Of a stretch of DNA of 64,000 nucleotides, positions 1 to 8,881 are shown piece after piece. The notes under the pieces are model-generated. The model was not told the origin of the DNA. It searched no databases and saw only the letters and a list, made by a program, of their open reading frames with translations. The translations under genes were made by a program, and so were the position numbers. Source of the DNA: Vibrio sinus (GTDB lineage: Bacteria > Pseudomonadota > Gammaproteobacteria > Enterobacterales > Vibrionaceae); the NCBI RefSeq assembly GCF_023634645.1, contig NZ_JAMKMR010000005.1, positions 124,001-188,000 on the forward strand, given 5' to 3'. How positions within the stretch are numbered: the first letter of the stretch is position 1; each line of letters begins with the position of its first letter.

Positions 1-2466
1 GAGAGGGGCCGCTCTAGCTATTGCCTTACATCAACAGGCAGACAGTTAGCTCGGTTACCTATTGACCCGAGACTCGCTCGTATGGTTATTGAAGCGCCAA
101 AATATGGGTGCTTGAAAGAGGTCATGGTGATTGCTTCTGCGCTATCGATACAAGACCCAAGGGAGAGGCCATCTGACAAACAGCAATCTGCTGACGATAA
201 ACACAAACGATTCTTCCATGAAGATTCAGATTTCATGACCTTTGTGAATCTTTGGAACTATTTGCAAAAACAGCAAAAGTCTTTGTCTAGCAATCAATTT
301 CGCAAGCAATGTAAACAAGATTATCTGAATTATCTTCGTGTTCGTGAGTGGCAAGATGTGTACTTCCAAATCCATCAAGTTGTCCGGGAACTTGATTTCA
401 AACTCAATGATGAACCTAGCGGTTACGATAATATCCATTGTTCGTTATTGGTTGGTTTGTTGTCTCATATCGGTCTTAAAGACGCGGAAAAAAATCACTA
501 TCAAGGTGCGAGAAACGCACGTTTTCATATCTTCCCAGCTTCAGGCTTATTCAAAAAACAGCCTAAATGGGTGATGTCTGCTGAGTTGGTCGAAACGTCG
601 AAACTGTGGGGGCGCATTATCGCCAAAATCCAGCCTGAATGGGTTGAGCCATTGGCTAAGCATTTAATAAAGCGCAGTCACAGTGAGCCTCATTGGTCGA
701 AAAAGAGAGCGGCGGTGATGGCGTATGAAAAAGTCATGCTGTATGGCATTCCAATTGTCGCAAAGCGCCTCGTTAATTTCGGCAATATTGATGCAACGGT
801 AAGCCGTGAAATTTTCATGCGTAGTGCATTAGTAGAAGGTGAATGGGAAACGAAACACGCTTTTTTCAAACAAAATAGGCAGCTGCTGCAAGAAGTGGAA
901 GAGCTAGAGCATAAGTCGCGCCGAAGAGATATTTTGGTTGATGATGAAGAGCTCTATCAATTTTATGATCAAAGAGTGGGAACCGATGTCGTGTCTGGCA
1001 AACACTTTGATACTTGGTGGAAAAAAGCGAGTAAAGAAAACAAAGAGCTGCTCAACTTTGAAAAAGAAATGCTATTTAAAGGCGATGCGAGCCATGTAAC
1101 AGAGCTGGATTACCCAAACTTTTGGTATCAGAATAACTTGAAATTGAAACTGAGTTATCAGTTTGAGCCGGGTGAAGATAGTGACGGTGTCACGGTACAT
1201 ATTCCATTACCGATTTTAAATCAAGTTGAGCAAACGGGGTTTGATTGGCAAATTCCTGGCCTTCGTCATGAGCTTATCGTTTGCTTGATTAAGTCACTCC
1301 CTAAACCAGTACGCAAGAATTTTGTGCCTGCGCCCAATTACGCCGACGCCTTTGTCGCTAAGGCCACCCCTCTAGATGCACCGCTGCTTGATAGTTTAGA
1401 AAAGGAACTCCGTCGCATGACGGGTGTAGAGGTATTACGGGAAGATTGGAACCTTGAACAAGTCCCAGAGCATTTGAAAGTCACCTTTAGGGCGGTGGAT
1501 CATCGCAATCGAAAGCTAAAAGAAAGCAAAGATTTGTTTTCTCTGAAAGAAAGCTTGAAAGAGAAAGTTCAGCAGACATTATCAAAAGTGGCTGACGATG
1601 ATATCGAACAACAAGGGCTGAATACTTGGAGCTTCGGCGAGTTGCCAAAAGTGTATACGCAAAAACGGGGAGGTTATGACGTAAAGGCGTATCCGGCGAT
1701 AGTGGATGGTAAAAATAGTGTTGAAATAAAACTATTTGAAACTGAGCAAGAGCAAATTCGCGAAATGAAAGCGGGGCAACGTCGATTGGTGTTGCTGAAT
1801 GTCCCGTCTCCTATCAAGTATTTGCATGCGAACTTGCCGAATAAATCAAAGCTTGGGCTGTATTTTAACCCCTATGGCAAAGTCATGGATCTTATCGACG
1901 ATTGTATTTCCTGCGGTATTGATAAGTTGATTGAGGAAAAGGGCGGCTTAGTATGGCAACCAGAGGAATTTGAACAGTTAAGGGATTTCGTTCGCGCCGA
2001 GCTCAACGAGACGGTTGTCGATATTGCAAAGCAGGTCGAAGTTATACTGACGACGGCGTTCCAAATTAACAAAAAGTTAAAGGGAAAAATCGACTTTACC
2101 ATGGCATTTGCTCTATCTGACATCAAAGCGCAAGTGGAAGGGTTAATATTTAAAGGCTTTGCGACTGAATCTGGTTGGAGGAAGCTACCTGATATCCTGC
2201 GTTACCTGAAAGCGGTAGAAAGAAGAATGGAAAAACTGCCTATCGACCCTAATAAAGATCGATTACATCTGATTAAAATTGAATCGATTACGGCAGACTA
2301 TAAAGAGTTGCTGAACAAAGTGCCTAAGGGAATGACAGTACCAGACAATATAAAAGCGATAAGATGGATGCTAGAAGAGCTTAGAGTCAGCTATTTTGCT
2401 CAACAACTCGGCACTCCTTATCCAATATCAGATAAGCGGATCAAAATCGCAATTGAAGAGTGTTAA
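1..2466 (+). CDS. hrpA: ATP-dependent RNA helicase HrpA, 3' part (truncated by window edge)
   Basis: The frame is open from base 1 and reads QLARLPIDPRLARM just before the first internal Met at base 82, so the gene starts outside the window. What is visible is the C-terminal two thirds of HrpA: the end of the helicase-associated region (IQDPRERP near the start), the OB-like part, and the long DUF3418 C-terminal domain ending in VSYFAQQLGTPYPISDKRI, which I recognise as closely similar to E. coli HrpA. HrpA is a DEAH-box RNA helicase implicated in rescuing stalled ribosomes. The DEAH motor motifs are not visible here because they lie upstream. No frameshift is seen. A hairpin with a T-run follows at 2540-2570. 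Confidence 0.96.
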   Translation, partial: ERGRSSYCLTSTGRQLARLPIDPRLARMVIEAPKYGCLKEVMVIASALSIQDPRERPSDKQQSADDKHKRFFHEDSDFMTFVNLWNYLQKQQKSLSSNQFRKQCKQDYLNYLRVREWQDVYFQIHQVVRELDFKLNDEPSGYDNIHCSLLVGLLSHIGLKDAEKNHYQGARNARFHIFPASGLFKKQPKWVMSAELVETSKLWGRIIAKIQPEWVEPLAKHLIKRSHSEPHWSKKRAAVMAYEKVMLYGIPIVAKRLVNFGNIDATVSREIFMRSALVEGEWETKHAFFKQNRQLLQEVEELEHKSRRRDILVDDEELYQFYDQRVGTDVVSGKHFDTWWKKASKENKELLNFEKEMLFKGDASHVTELDYPNFWYQNNLKLKLSYQFEPGEDSDGVTVHIPLPILNQVEQTGFDWQIPGLRHELIVCLIKSLPKPVRKNFVPAPNYADAFVAKATPLDAPLLDSLEKELRRMTGVEVLREDWNLEQVPEHLKVTFRAVDHRNRKLKESKDLFSLKESLKEKVQQTLSKVADDDIEQQGLNTWSFGELPKVYTQKRGGYDVKAYPAIVDGKNSVEIKLFETEQEQIREMKAGQRRLVLLNVPSPIKYLHANLPNKSKLGLYFNPYGKVMDLIDDCISCGIDKLIEEKGGLVWQPEEFEQLRDFVRAELNETVVDIAKQVEVILTTAFQINKKLKGKIDFTMAFALSDIKAQVEGLIFKGFATESGWRKLPDILRYLKAVERRMEKLPIDPNKDRLHLIKIESITADYKELLNKVPKGMTVPDNIKAIRWMLEELRVSYFAQQLGTPYPISDKRIKIAIEEC

Positions 2467-2539
2467 CCAATTCTTTTCCCTTTAATAGGTATGATCTTTG
2501 CTTGGGTTTAAAATAGAACTGATTTTTGACGGAAGACGG

Positions 2540-2570
2540 CAATAACGTAGAGGAAAGACGTTATTGTTTT
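2540..2570 (+). terminator. Hairpin with T-run after hrpA
   Basis: CAATAACGT (2540-2548) pairs perfectly with ACGTTATTG (2558-2566) around a 9-nt loop, followed by TTTT. It can end the hrpA transcript. It lies only about 20 bases before the start of the next gene, so it could also act in that gene's leader. Confidence 0.55.
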
Positions 2571-2589
2571 GATAACTAGAGGGTTAATT

Positions 2590-3093
2590 ATGAAAAAAGC
2601 ACTTCTTGCAGTGATGTTGCTAGGGTGTGCGACGACAGCGTCGGCAGAGTCATTGATTTATGCGGGGGCCGATGTGGGGTCCTCTGATTTAGGGGGAGAC
2701 TCTTCTACCTCCTATGGTGTGCACGTTGGCACCGCCCTGACTTTGATTCCCTTTATGAGTGTGGAAGCTGGCTATCAAGACTTTGGAAAATTTGATAGCT
2801 CAAATTATGACAATACAACAGGTGAGCTAAAAGCAAACACAAAATATATTGCTATTCGCCCAAATGTTGAATTGGGACCACTGCAAGTGTATGCCAAAGC
2901 TGGTTTACATGATTATGAGATTGAATCGACAAGCGGTAGCTACAACCAAAGTGAAGTCGATGGATTTTATGGCCTTGGTGCGAAGTATTCAATCATGGGA
3001 CCACTGACAATTGGTGCAAGCTATAACAACTACAACTTCAAAAATGATGATATGAAGTCGTTTAACGTCAGTATTGATTTCCACTTTTTGTAA
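2590..3093 (+). CDS. Small outer-membrane beta-barrel protein (OmpA/OmpW-like porin family)
   Basis: This 167-residue protein has a clear Sec signal peptide (MKKALLAVMLLGCATTASA, cut before ES). The mature part is made of alternating short strands rich in Gly, Tyr and Asn (YAGADVG, SVEAGYQDFG, VYAKAGLHDYE, IGASYNNYNF) and ends in aromatic and hydrophobic residues (DFHFL), the usual signal for BAM-dependent outer-membrane insertion. The length fits an eight-stranded barrel. I chose the ATG at 2590, not an upstream in-frame start at 2569, because AGAGGG sits 6 nt ahead of it and the signal peptide begins there. The ligand or role is not known; surface adhesion or stability is only a guess. Confidence 0.85.
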   Translation: MKKALLAVMLLGCATTASAESLIYAGADVGSSDLGGDSSTSYGVHVGTALTLIPFMSVEAGYQDFGKFDSSNYDNTTGELKANTKYIAIRPNVELGPLQVYAKAGLHDYEIESTSGSYNQSEVDGFYGLGAKYSIMGPLTIGASYNNYNFKNDDMKSFNVSIDFHFL

Positions 3094-3120
3094 TATTAGG
3101 CCAACACGCCCAAGTTACCC

Positions 3121-3152
3121 AAAAACTCCAATCATAACCGATTGGAGTTTTT
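3121..3152. terminator. Bidirectional terminator between convergent genes
   Basis: AAAAACTCCAATC (3121-3133) and GATTGGAGTTTTT (3140-3152) form a perfect 13-bp stem with a 6-nt loop. It has an A-run on one side and a T-run on the other, so it works in both directions between the barrel protein and the PTS gene. Confidence 0.9.
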
Positions 3153-3166
3153 CCCATTGCTACGAA

Positions 3167-5077
3167 TTAGCTGGTGGCCAGTATCGGCTCATGCACTCGT
3201 TCCAATTTAGACAGGATAAGCTTTTCTGCGTTATTCATGGCCTCTTTGGTGCCTACGTCAATGCAAGGTAGCTTATCAAAACGCTCTTTGTCTTTTATTG
3301 CCACATCATGGGCAAAGATAACAAATTGAGCGCCAGCGACGTCCGCTTTGGTTATTTTGTTGTTAGTGCCATTTGCGCCTTGAGTTTCAACTTTGATTTT
3401 TACGCCTAGTTGTCCCGCTGCTTTTTCTAAACATCTCGCTGCTAAAAAGGTGTGAGCAACCCCAGATGGGCAGGCTGTAATGGCGAGAACTTGTGCTTCG
3501 CCTTCACCGACAAATGTGTCGTATTCGGTGTCGATGACTTGCTCTGTTTCCTCTTCTTCCACATTTTTCTTCAGTAAGGCCACAATGATAGCTGTGGTGA
3601 GTGAGCCTGCGATGGTTCCAACAATATAACCAATTTTTCCATCGACAACCGGGAGCACAATCCAGCCACCCCACGGTGCATGGTTGACCACATTGAACAT
3701 AAAACCCGTTACGTTTCCTACGATACCGCCAGCGACTATCGAAGGAATAACACGAATGGGATCAGCGGCAGCAAAGGGAATCGCGCCTTCAGTAATGCCA
3801 ATCATGCCCATGATGCCTGCCGCTTTCCCTGCTTCTCTTTCAAACTTTTTAAACTTGTTAGGAAATAGTATGGTTGCGAGGAACATACCTAGTGGAGGCG
3901 TACAAATTGCTATCCCCACACCACCCATCAACCAAGGCTGTGTATTCACCTGAGTTTGCGCAAATAGGGTAGCGACTTTGTTTATTGGCCCCCCCATATC
4001 AAATGCCGTCATTGCACCAAGAATTGTGCCGAGTAAAATTTTTCCAGCGCCAGCCATGCTGGCTAACCAGTGATTCAATCCTGCCATCATTAGGGCAATA
4101 GGCTCCCCAAATACCCACATGACCGCGCCACACACAATAAATGTGCCGACCAAAGGGTAAATGAAAATCGAACCGAGTGAAGTCATGGTGTTGGGCAACT
4201 TGATTCGCTTAAGTTGCGAGACAACAAAGCCAGCAAAGAAGCCAACGATGATAGCGCCAAGAAAGCCAGTGTGATAATTTTGCACCGCTATCCACGAGCC
4301 AATCATACCAGGAGCTAATCCAGGTTTATCGGCAATAGAATAGGAAATGTACCCGCCCAGTACCGCGGTAAATAACGTGAGTCCAGCGATACCCATGGTT
4401 GCGATATCTTTTAGAACGCCGCTATCGGGTACTGCGCCTTTACCTGAAATCATCACTGATAGAGAGAGCAAAACACCGCCAGCAACGATAAATGGAATCA
4501 TGTGTGAAGTGCCATACAAAAGGTGTTCTTTGGTGCGGCTTACTTTGGCTTTGAAGTCGTTGGGTTGGTTTTGCGAAGCGTCAGTATCTACACTGGACTT
4601 GCTATTATTTTCCGGTTGTAGAGCAGGTTGCTTAGAAGTGAGCAAGTTGAGAGCCTCCTCTTCACTACGGGCTTGCTTTAATCGTTCAATAAATCCGTCT
4701 TGGACTAATTTACTGGATATTTGTGCCAATACTTCAATATGGTGATTATCGTTGCCATCTGGCGAAGCGAGCATAAAGAAAATGCGGGAGGGCTCACCGT
4801 CTTCCGCTCCGTAGTCTATCCCTTTGCGGCTTATACCTATTGCCACTGCTGGTTGGGCTACATGTTTACTTTTTGCATGAGGTAGCGCTATGCCGTCTTC
4901 AAATCCAGTGTTACCGATGTCCTCTCTAGCCCAAACATCGGCTAGGTATTGTTTCTTATCGGAAAGTTTCCCCTCTTTGTCAAGAATACTGGCCATTTCC
5001 TCTAGCACTTCTTGCTTTGTTTCGGCTTGAAGATCTAAGCAGATCAATCTGGCATTGACTAACGAATGAATATCCAT
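3167..5077 (-). CDS. PTS fructose-family transporter, fused EIIA-EIIC-EIIB
   Basis: This single 636-residue polypeptide carries three PTS modules. EIIA (about 5-150) has the phosphorylatable His67 in GIALPHAKS. EIIC (about 185-505) has several membrane spans and the family motif GITEGAIPFA at 427-436. EIIB (about 527-625) has Cys536 in ITACPSGVAHT. A charged linker rich in Asn, Gln and Ser separates EIIA from EIIC. It imports and phosphorylates a sugar of the fructose/mannose group; the exact substrate cannot be read from the sequence. It stands alone: no 1-phosphofructokinase, FPr or regulator gene is next to it, so phosphate must come from general HPr or an FPr encoded elsewhere. The gene ends at a shared terminator at 3121-3152. 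Confidence 0.92.
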   Translation of the reverse strand: MDIHSLVNARLICLDLQAETKQEVLEEMASILDKEGKLSDKKQYLADVWAREDIGNTGFEDGIALPHAKSKHVAQPAVAIGISRKGIDYGAEDGEPSRIFFMLASPDGNDNHHIEVLAQISSKLVQDGFIERLKQARSEEEALNLLTSKQPALQPENNSKSSVDTDASQNQPNDFKAKVSRTKEHLLYGTSHMIPFIVAGGVLLSLSVMISGKGAVPDSGVLKDIATMGIAGLTLFTAVLGGYISYSIADKPGLAPGMIGSWIAVQNYHTGFLGAIIVGFFAGFVVSQLKRIKLPNTMTSLGSIFIYPLVGTFIVCGAVMWVFGEPIALMMAGLNHWLASMAGAGKILLGTILGAMTAFDMGGPINKVATLFAQTQVNTQPWLMGGVGIAICTPPLGMFLATILFPNKFKKFEREAGKAAGIMGMIGITEGAIPFAAADPIRVIPSIVAGGIVGNVTGFMFNVVNHAPWGGWIVLPVVDGKIGYIVGTIAGSLTTAIIVALLKKNVEEEETEQVIDTEYDTFVGEGEAQVLAITACPSGVAHTFLAARCLEKAAGQLGVKIKVETQGANGTNNKITKADVAGAQFVIFAHDVAIKDKERFDKLPCIDVGTKEAMNNAEKLILSKLERVHEPILATS

Positions 5078-5252
5078 AACACACCCAAGGTTTTATTTAG
5101 TTGCGTATATTATTGATAGCCATTGATAAAATTAAAACTAGAACAAAGATTCATTTACTGGATTATTGTATCTCTAATGGTGTTTTGTGATTTGGAGCGG
5201 TTTGCGTTGATGACAGTACTCATAGGTGGATAAATTTGGTCAAATAGAAAGG

Positions 5253-5275
5253 TTAGGGCCAGAATCTGGCCCTAA
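5253..5275 (-). terminator. Hairpin after the M32 carboxypeptidase gene
   Basis: TTAGGGCCAG (5253-5262) and CTGGCCCTAA (5266-5275) form a perfect GC-rich 10-bp stem with a 3-nt loop, 18 bases past the stop codon of the minus-strand gene. The T-run on that strand is broken (CCTTTCTATTT), so this may be a modest terminator. Confidence 0.6.
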
Positions 5276-5292
5276 TTTGTCGCTGAGATTTA

Positions 5293-6774
5293 TCACAAAT
5301 AACGTCGGGTTAAATGGTTTTTAAAGTGCTGCGTATTTAAGGTGTCCCCTGTAGCTTGGCGCACCAATTCGTCAGTCGTAAGCAAGCTGCCTTTGCTCCA
5401 AATGTTTTGCTTTAACCAGTCAAAAATAGGAGTGAGATCACCACTTCGAATAACGCTGTTGACGTCGACACTTTGTGTCATTGCCGCCATAAATTGTGCC
5501 GCGTACATCGCGCCTAGTGTATAAGAAGGGAAATAGCCGAAAGCGCCATCTGTCCAGTGTATATCTTGCATGCAGCCATTTTTATAATTCCCTTGCGTTG
5601 AAAGACCTAGATATTGCTGCATCTTGGTATCCCATAGCTCTGGAACATCAGTGTGTTTGATATCGCCGTTGATAAGATCGCGTTCGATTTCATAGCGAAG
5701 AATCACGTGGGCTGGATAGGTTAGCTCATCGGCATCCACTCGGATAAAATCTTTTTTCACTCTAGTGTAAAGCTTATGCAAGTTATCTTTGGCAAATAAC
5801 GCTTCATTTTTGCCTTGGAAGTGTTTAGTAGCGAGCTTCGATAAGTGCTCGATAAACGGCTCACTGCGGCCTAATTGCATTTCGAAGAATAGAGACTGAG
5901 ACTCATGGATACCCATAGAGCGCGCTTCACCGCTTGGCACACCTGATAATGAAGTCGGCCTTCCTTGTTCATAACGAGCATGGCCAGTTTCATGTACTAT
6001 GCCCATTAATGAGTGAGTAAATTCGTTTTCATCGTATCGAGTGGTAATTCGAACATCAGTATCCACACCACCACAAAATGGATGGACACTTTCATCTAAA
6101 CGGCCATGATTGAAGTCGAATTGCAATAGGGACATCACCTCTAACCCGAGTGCTTTTTGTTTACTCGTTTCAAACACGCCTTCCGGTGTTAGGTAATTAT
6201 CGGACTTTTGTTTTTCGATTGCCTCATCGATTAAATTGGGCAGCCAACTTTTTACATCTTCAAAAATAGTGTTGAGTGAATCGGAATAGGTACCAGGCTC
6301 GTAGATGTCTAGCATGGAGTCATATGGATTAAGTCCCGTGGCTTCAGAGCGAATACGAGCTTCCTCTTGGGAAAGCGATACCACTTCTGCCCAATTTTTC
6401 TCAAATCCTACCCAGTCGTTATAACCACGTTGAGTTCTCCATGCGTGCTCACATTTAGAACCGGCTAGTGATTTGGCTTGCACTAAGTCTTCAGGTAGAA
6501 CATTCGAATGCAGCCAATGCCGTTTCATTTCGCGCAATGTAGCTAGATCATCCTGGGTAGTGACTTCTTCACTGGCCTTATCAAACCAATCAGACAATTG
6601 TGGCTGAGTCATTAATGAATGGATATGAACGGAAAGCTCAGCAAGCGCTTCAGAGCGAGCTTGATTACCTCCGGATGGCATCATTGCCGCTGCATCCCAG
6701 CCACAGATTGCGGATAAATGATTAAATCGATTAATTTTTTTAAAATGGTCAACCAGATTGTGAAATGCTTGCAT
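5293..6774 (-). CDS. Metallocarboxypeptidase, peptidase family M32 (carboxypeptidase Taq type)
   Basis: This 493-residue cytoplasmic zinc carboxypeptidase releases C-terminal amino acids from peptides. All M32 signatures are present in order: HPF at 231-233, DVRITTRY at 240-247, the zinc site HETGH at 261-265, HESQ at 290-293 supplying the third ligand Glu291, and QDIHW near the C-terminal quarter. The length matches the family. GGAAGAA lies a few bases before the ATG. The gene is transcribed alone and has no signal peptide. The expected role is peptide turnover; there is no neighbour that narrows this. Confidence 0.95.
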   Translation of the reverse strand: MQAFHNLVDHFKKINRFNHLSAICGWDAAAMMPSGGNQARSEALAELSVHIHSLMTQPQLSDWFDKASEEVTTQDDLATLREMKRHWLHSNVLPEDLVQAKSLAGSKCEHAWRTQRGYNDWVGFEKNWAEVVSLSQEEARIRSEATGLNPYDSMLDIYEPGTYSDSLNTIFEDVKSWLPNLIDEAIEKQKSDNYLTPEGVFETSKQKALGLEVMSLLQFDFNHGRLDESVHPFCGGVDTDVRITTRYDENEFTHSLMGIVHETGHARYEQGRPTSLSGVPSGEARSMGIHESQSLFFEMQLGRSEPFIEHLSKLATKHFQGKNEALFAKDNLHKLYTRVKKDFIRVDADELTYPAHVILRYEIERDLINGDIKHTDVPELWDTKMQQYLGLSTQGNYKNGCMQDIHWTDGAFGYFPSYTLGAMYAAQFMAAMTQSVDVNSVIRSGDLTPIFDWLKQNIWSKGSLLTTDELVRQATGDTLNTQHFKNHLTRRYL

Positions 6775-6974
6775 TTGCGTTCTTCCATAGACTTTTTGAG
6801 GAAGAGTTAGTGTATCAGGGGAAGGAGCGCTGTCAAAATGTAACGCTCAAGTTTAGATTTGGGCTAATACAACTCTTCTATAATCTATTATTAGGTTTTG
6901 GAATAAAGATATTCATTTATCAATAATGATAATAAACATATATTGGGTTGAAATTTAGCCACTAGTGCAAAGTT

Positions 6975-8798
6975 ATGCCAACTAACGATATTACTCATCC
7001 ATTTAAAGTTCGGTCAAAAAAAGCACCTTTACCAGATGATAATAAATGGTCGAGACTCATAAACAATTCGTATAAGCCAGATTCAAGCCTCTTACCAATA
7101 TCAAACTATATATATAACCTTGTGGTAACACAGGCTAAACGTACGAAAAACAAATATCCTAATCTGACTCTCCATCGTACAATATATACAAAAGGGTGTT
7201 ATATATTAGATTCACTTAATAAAAGTGACTACTTATCATGCATAGATGTTGAAGATCAAGTTAAGTACCATAAAAGTCATCTTAACTTAGACTCTGTGCG
7301 TAGGATTGATAAAAAAATAGCCACACTTATCATTAAAAACTGTTTATGGGCATTATCATTAAAAAGAGGTTATAGTTCTTCGAAATCGTTAAGTATTGTT
7401 GTTAATGGCGCAAAAAAATATGGTATTAAAGACCAAGATATTCAAGGTTCTAGCAAATATTTCTCATTTACGTCTTCGTTGAAACCAACAGGAGTGATTG
7501 CTTATTTTCGAACAGGAAGAGAGGGCTCTGGTCACTCTGGGCTTGCTCTTTTGATGAGAGATCAGTATCAAGATGATGAGTATGAAACACATACTGTGTG
7601 GAGAGTAAAAAGGTGGCATCACTTAATGATCAGAAGTAATGACAGAGTAAACAAGCCTTTTTTTAAAACTCACATATCAGATCCTATTAATACAGCAATC
7701 GGCAAAGATATCGGTGATATCGTTGATCTTGAGCCATCCAATATGGATAAGGACTTCAAAAATGTTTGGCTTCGATGTTATCCGGTAGACTTAGCTTCGG
7801 CTGATAACGTTTTTGAAATGCTTGATAGACGAGGGGCGCATTTATATGATCAGGTAAGCCAGCTTGTTGGTCGGAAGTTAAAAGATGAAAATAAGAAGGA
7901 GCTACCCAAAGATAGTTCTATTAACGATTATATTAAGTCAAGAAGAGATGAGATTGAAAATAAATATGTAAAGTACAATCAGGTTAAATGGAATTGTCAC
8001 AATTATGCAGTTTTCGCTTTAGCATTTTTTGGTATAAGTGATCCCTATTTATATACTGGATTTAAGCCTCGTTCAACAGGTGGCCTTCAACAAGCTGCAT
8101 TCTTTAGAGACGGTAATGACTTAAATGAAAATTCGTACTCAAAATATGAAAACTATTCCTACTATCAGATGTCCAACTATGAGATGGGGAAAGAATGGAT
8201 AGTGAAGTTTCATGATGTATCTTCGATAGAAGAATGGAAGAAACAAGAAGTTAAAAACAAGAAAAATAAAACTTTCTCAAAAACAATTTTTGAAACTGAG
8301 CGTGACAGAAGGGAAAAAGAAAGGGTCACAAAGAATGACTTGGATATTGTATTTACTGAGCCAACATTATCTCATAAATTTAGTTACTATGACATTGCAA
8401 AAAGAGAGATAAAACGCGGAAGTATAAAACGTTCTGATGTCATGATTAAATCTATAATATTGGCCATTTTTTCTGACTATATAAAGAGCAATAACTTTTT
8501 AAAGTTACATTGGAGAGCTCATTCAGATGTCGCTGAGAGCTTTATTAAGAAATTTAGCTCCAGAAAAGCAACGGCGGCGAACTATTTCGACTGTATATCT
8601 TTGTCTTGGGCGCAGAGAGGTTCAAGGTTTAATACACGTAATGGAGGCGGTAGTTATGCTAGAAGGTTGGCATTTTGTTCGTCTCTTCCACGCTACCTAC
8701 CCGCAATACTGCAAGATCTTGGATATAGAGATAAGGAGATTGATATTGCCCTTTCAGGTATAAATAAATATCAGAAAGGCCCAGTAGATAAAGTTTAA
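6975..8798 (+). CDS. Orphan AT-rich gene of unknown function, possible permuted papain-like protein
   Basis: This 607-residue protein is not recognised. There is no signal peptide and no clear membrane segment; it is basic and rich in Lys, Asn, Ser and Tyr. Two short motifs stand out: GHSGLALL with His187 at the end of a predicted strand, and WNCHNYAVFAL with Cys341 at the start of a helix. A His-strand followed later by an Asn-Cys-helix is the order seen in circularly permuted NlpC/P60 (papain-like) proteins such as LRAT and YiiX, but this is inference from two motifs. A charged, coiled-coil-prone stretch follows at about 420-460. Sampled lines of the gene are roughly a quarter to a third G+C, well below the neighbours, and there is no strong ribosome binding site before ATG 6975. 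This suggests horizontal acquisition. It has no operon partner. Confidence 0.8.
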   Translation: MPTNDITHPFKVRSKKAPLPDDNKWSRLINNSYKPDSSLLPISNYIYNLVVTQAKRTKNKYPNLTLHRTIYTKGCYILDSLNKSDYLSCIDVEDQVKYHKSHLNLDSVRRIDKKIATLIIKNCLWALSLKRGYSSSKSLSIVVNGAKKYGIKDQDIQGSSKYFSFTSSLKPTGVIAYFRTGREGSGHSGLALLMRDQYQDDEYETHTVWRVKRWHHLMIRSNDRVNKPFFKTHISDPINTAIGKDIGDIVDLEPSNMDKDFKNVWLRCYPVDLASADNVFEMLDRRGAHLYDQVSQLVGRKLKDENKKELPKDSSINDYIKSRRDEIENKYVKYNQVKWNCHNYAVFALAFFGISDPYLYTGFKPRSTGGLQQAAFFRDGNDLNENSYSKYENYSYYQMSNYEMGKEWIVKFHDVSSIEEWKKQEVKNKKNKTFSKTIFETERDRREKERVTKNDLDIVFTEPTLSHKFSYYDIAKREIKRGSIKRSDVMIKSIILAIFSDYIKSNNFLKLHWRAHSDVAESFIKKFSSRKATAANYFDCISLSWAQRGSRFNTRNGGGSYARRLAFCSSLPRYLPAILQDLGYRDKEIDIALSGINKYQKGPVDKV

Positions 8799-8825
8799 GA
8801 AAACCATAACTAGAGCTATGGGTAC

Positions 8826-8854
8826 ATCGGGTGCAAGAAGAGTTTGCACCCGAT
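8826..8854. terminator. Hairpin between convergent genes
   Basis: ATCGGGTGCAA (8826-8836) and TTGCACCCGAT (8844-8854) form a perfect 11-bp stem with a 7-nt loop between the orphan gene and the RND pump gene. There is no clear T-run on either side, so termination strength is uncertain. Confidence 0.55.
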
Positions 8855-8881
8855 AGCTGAGACCACCAGAGGTCAATTGTT

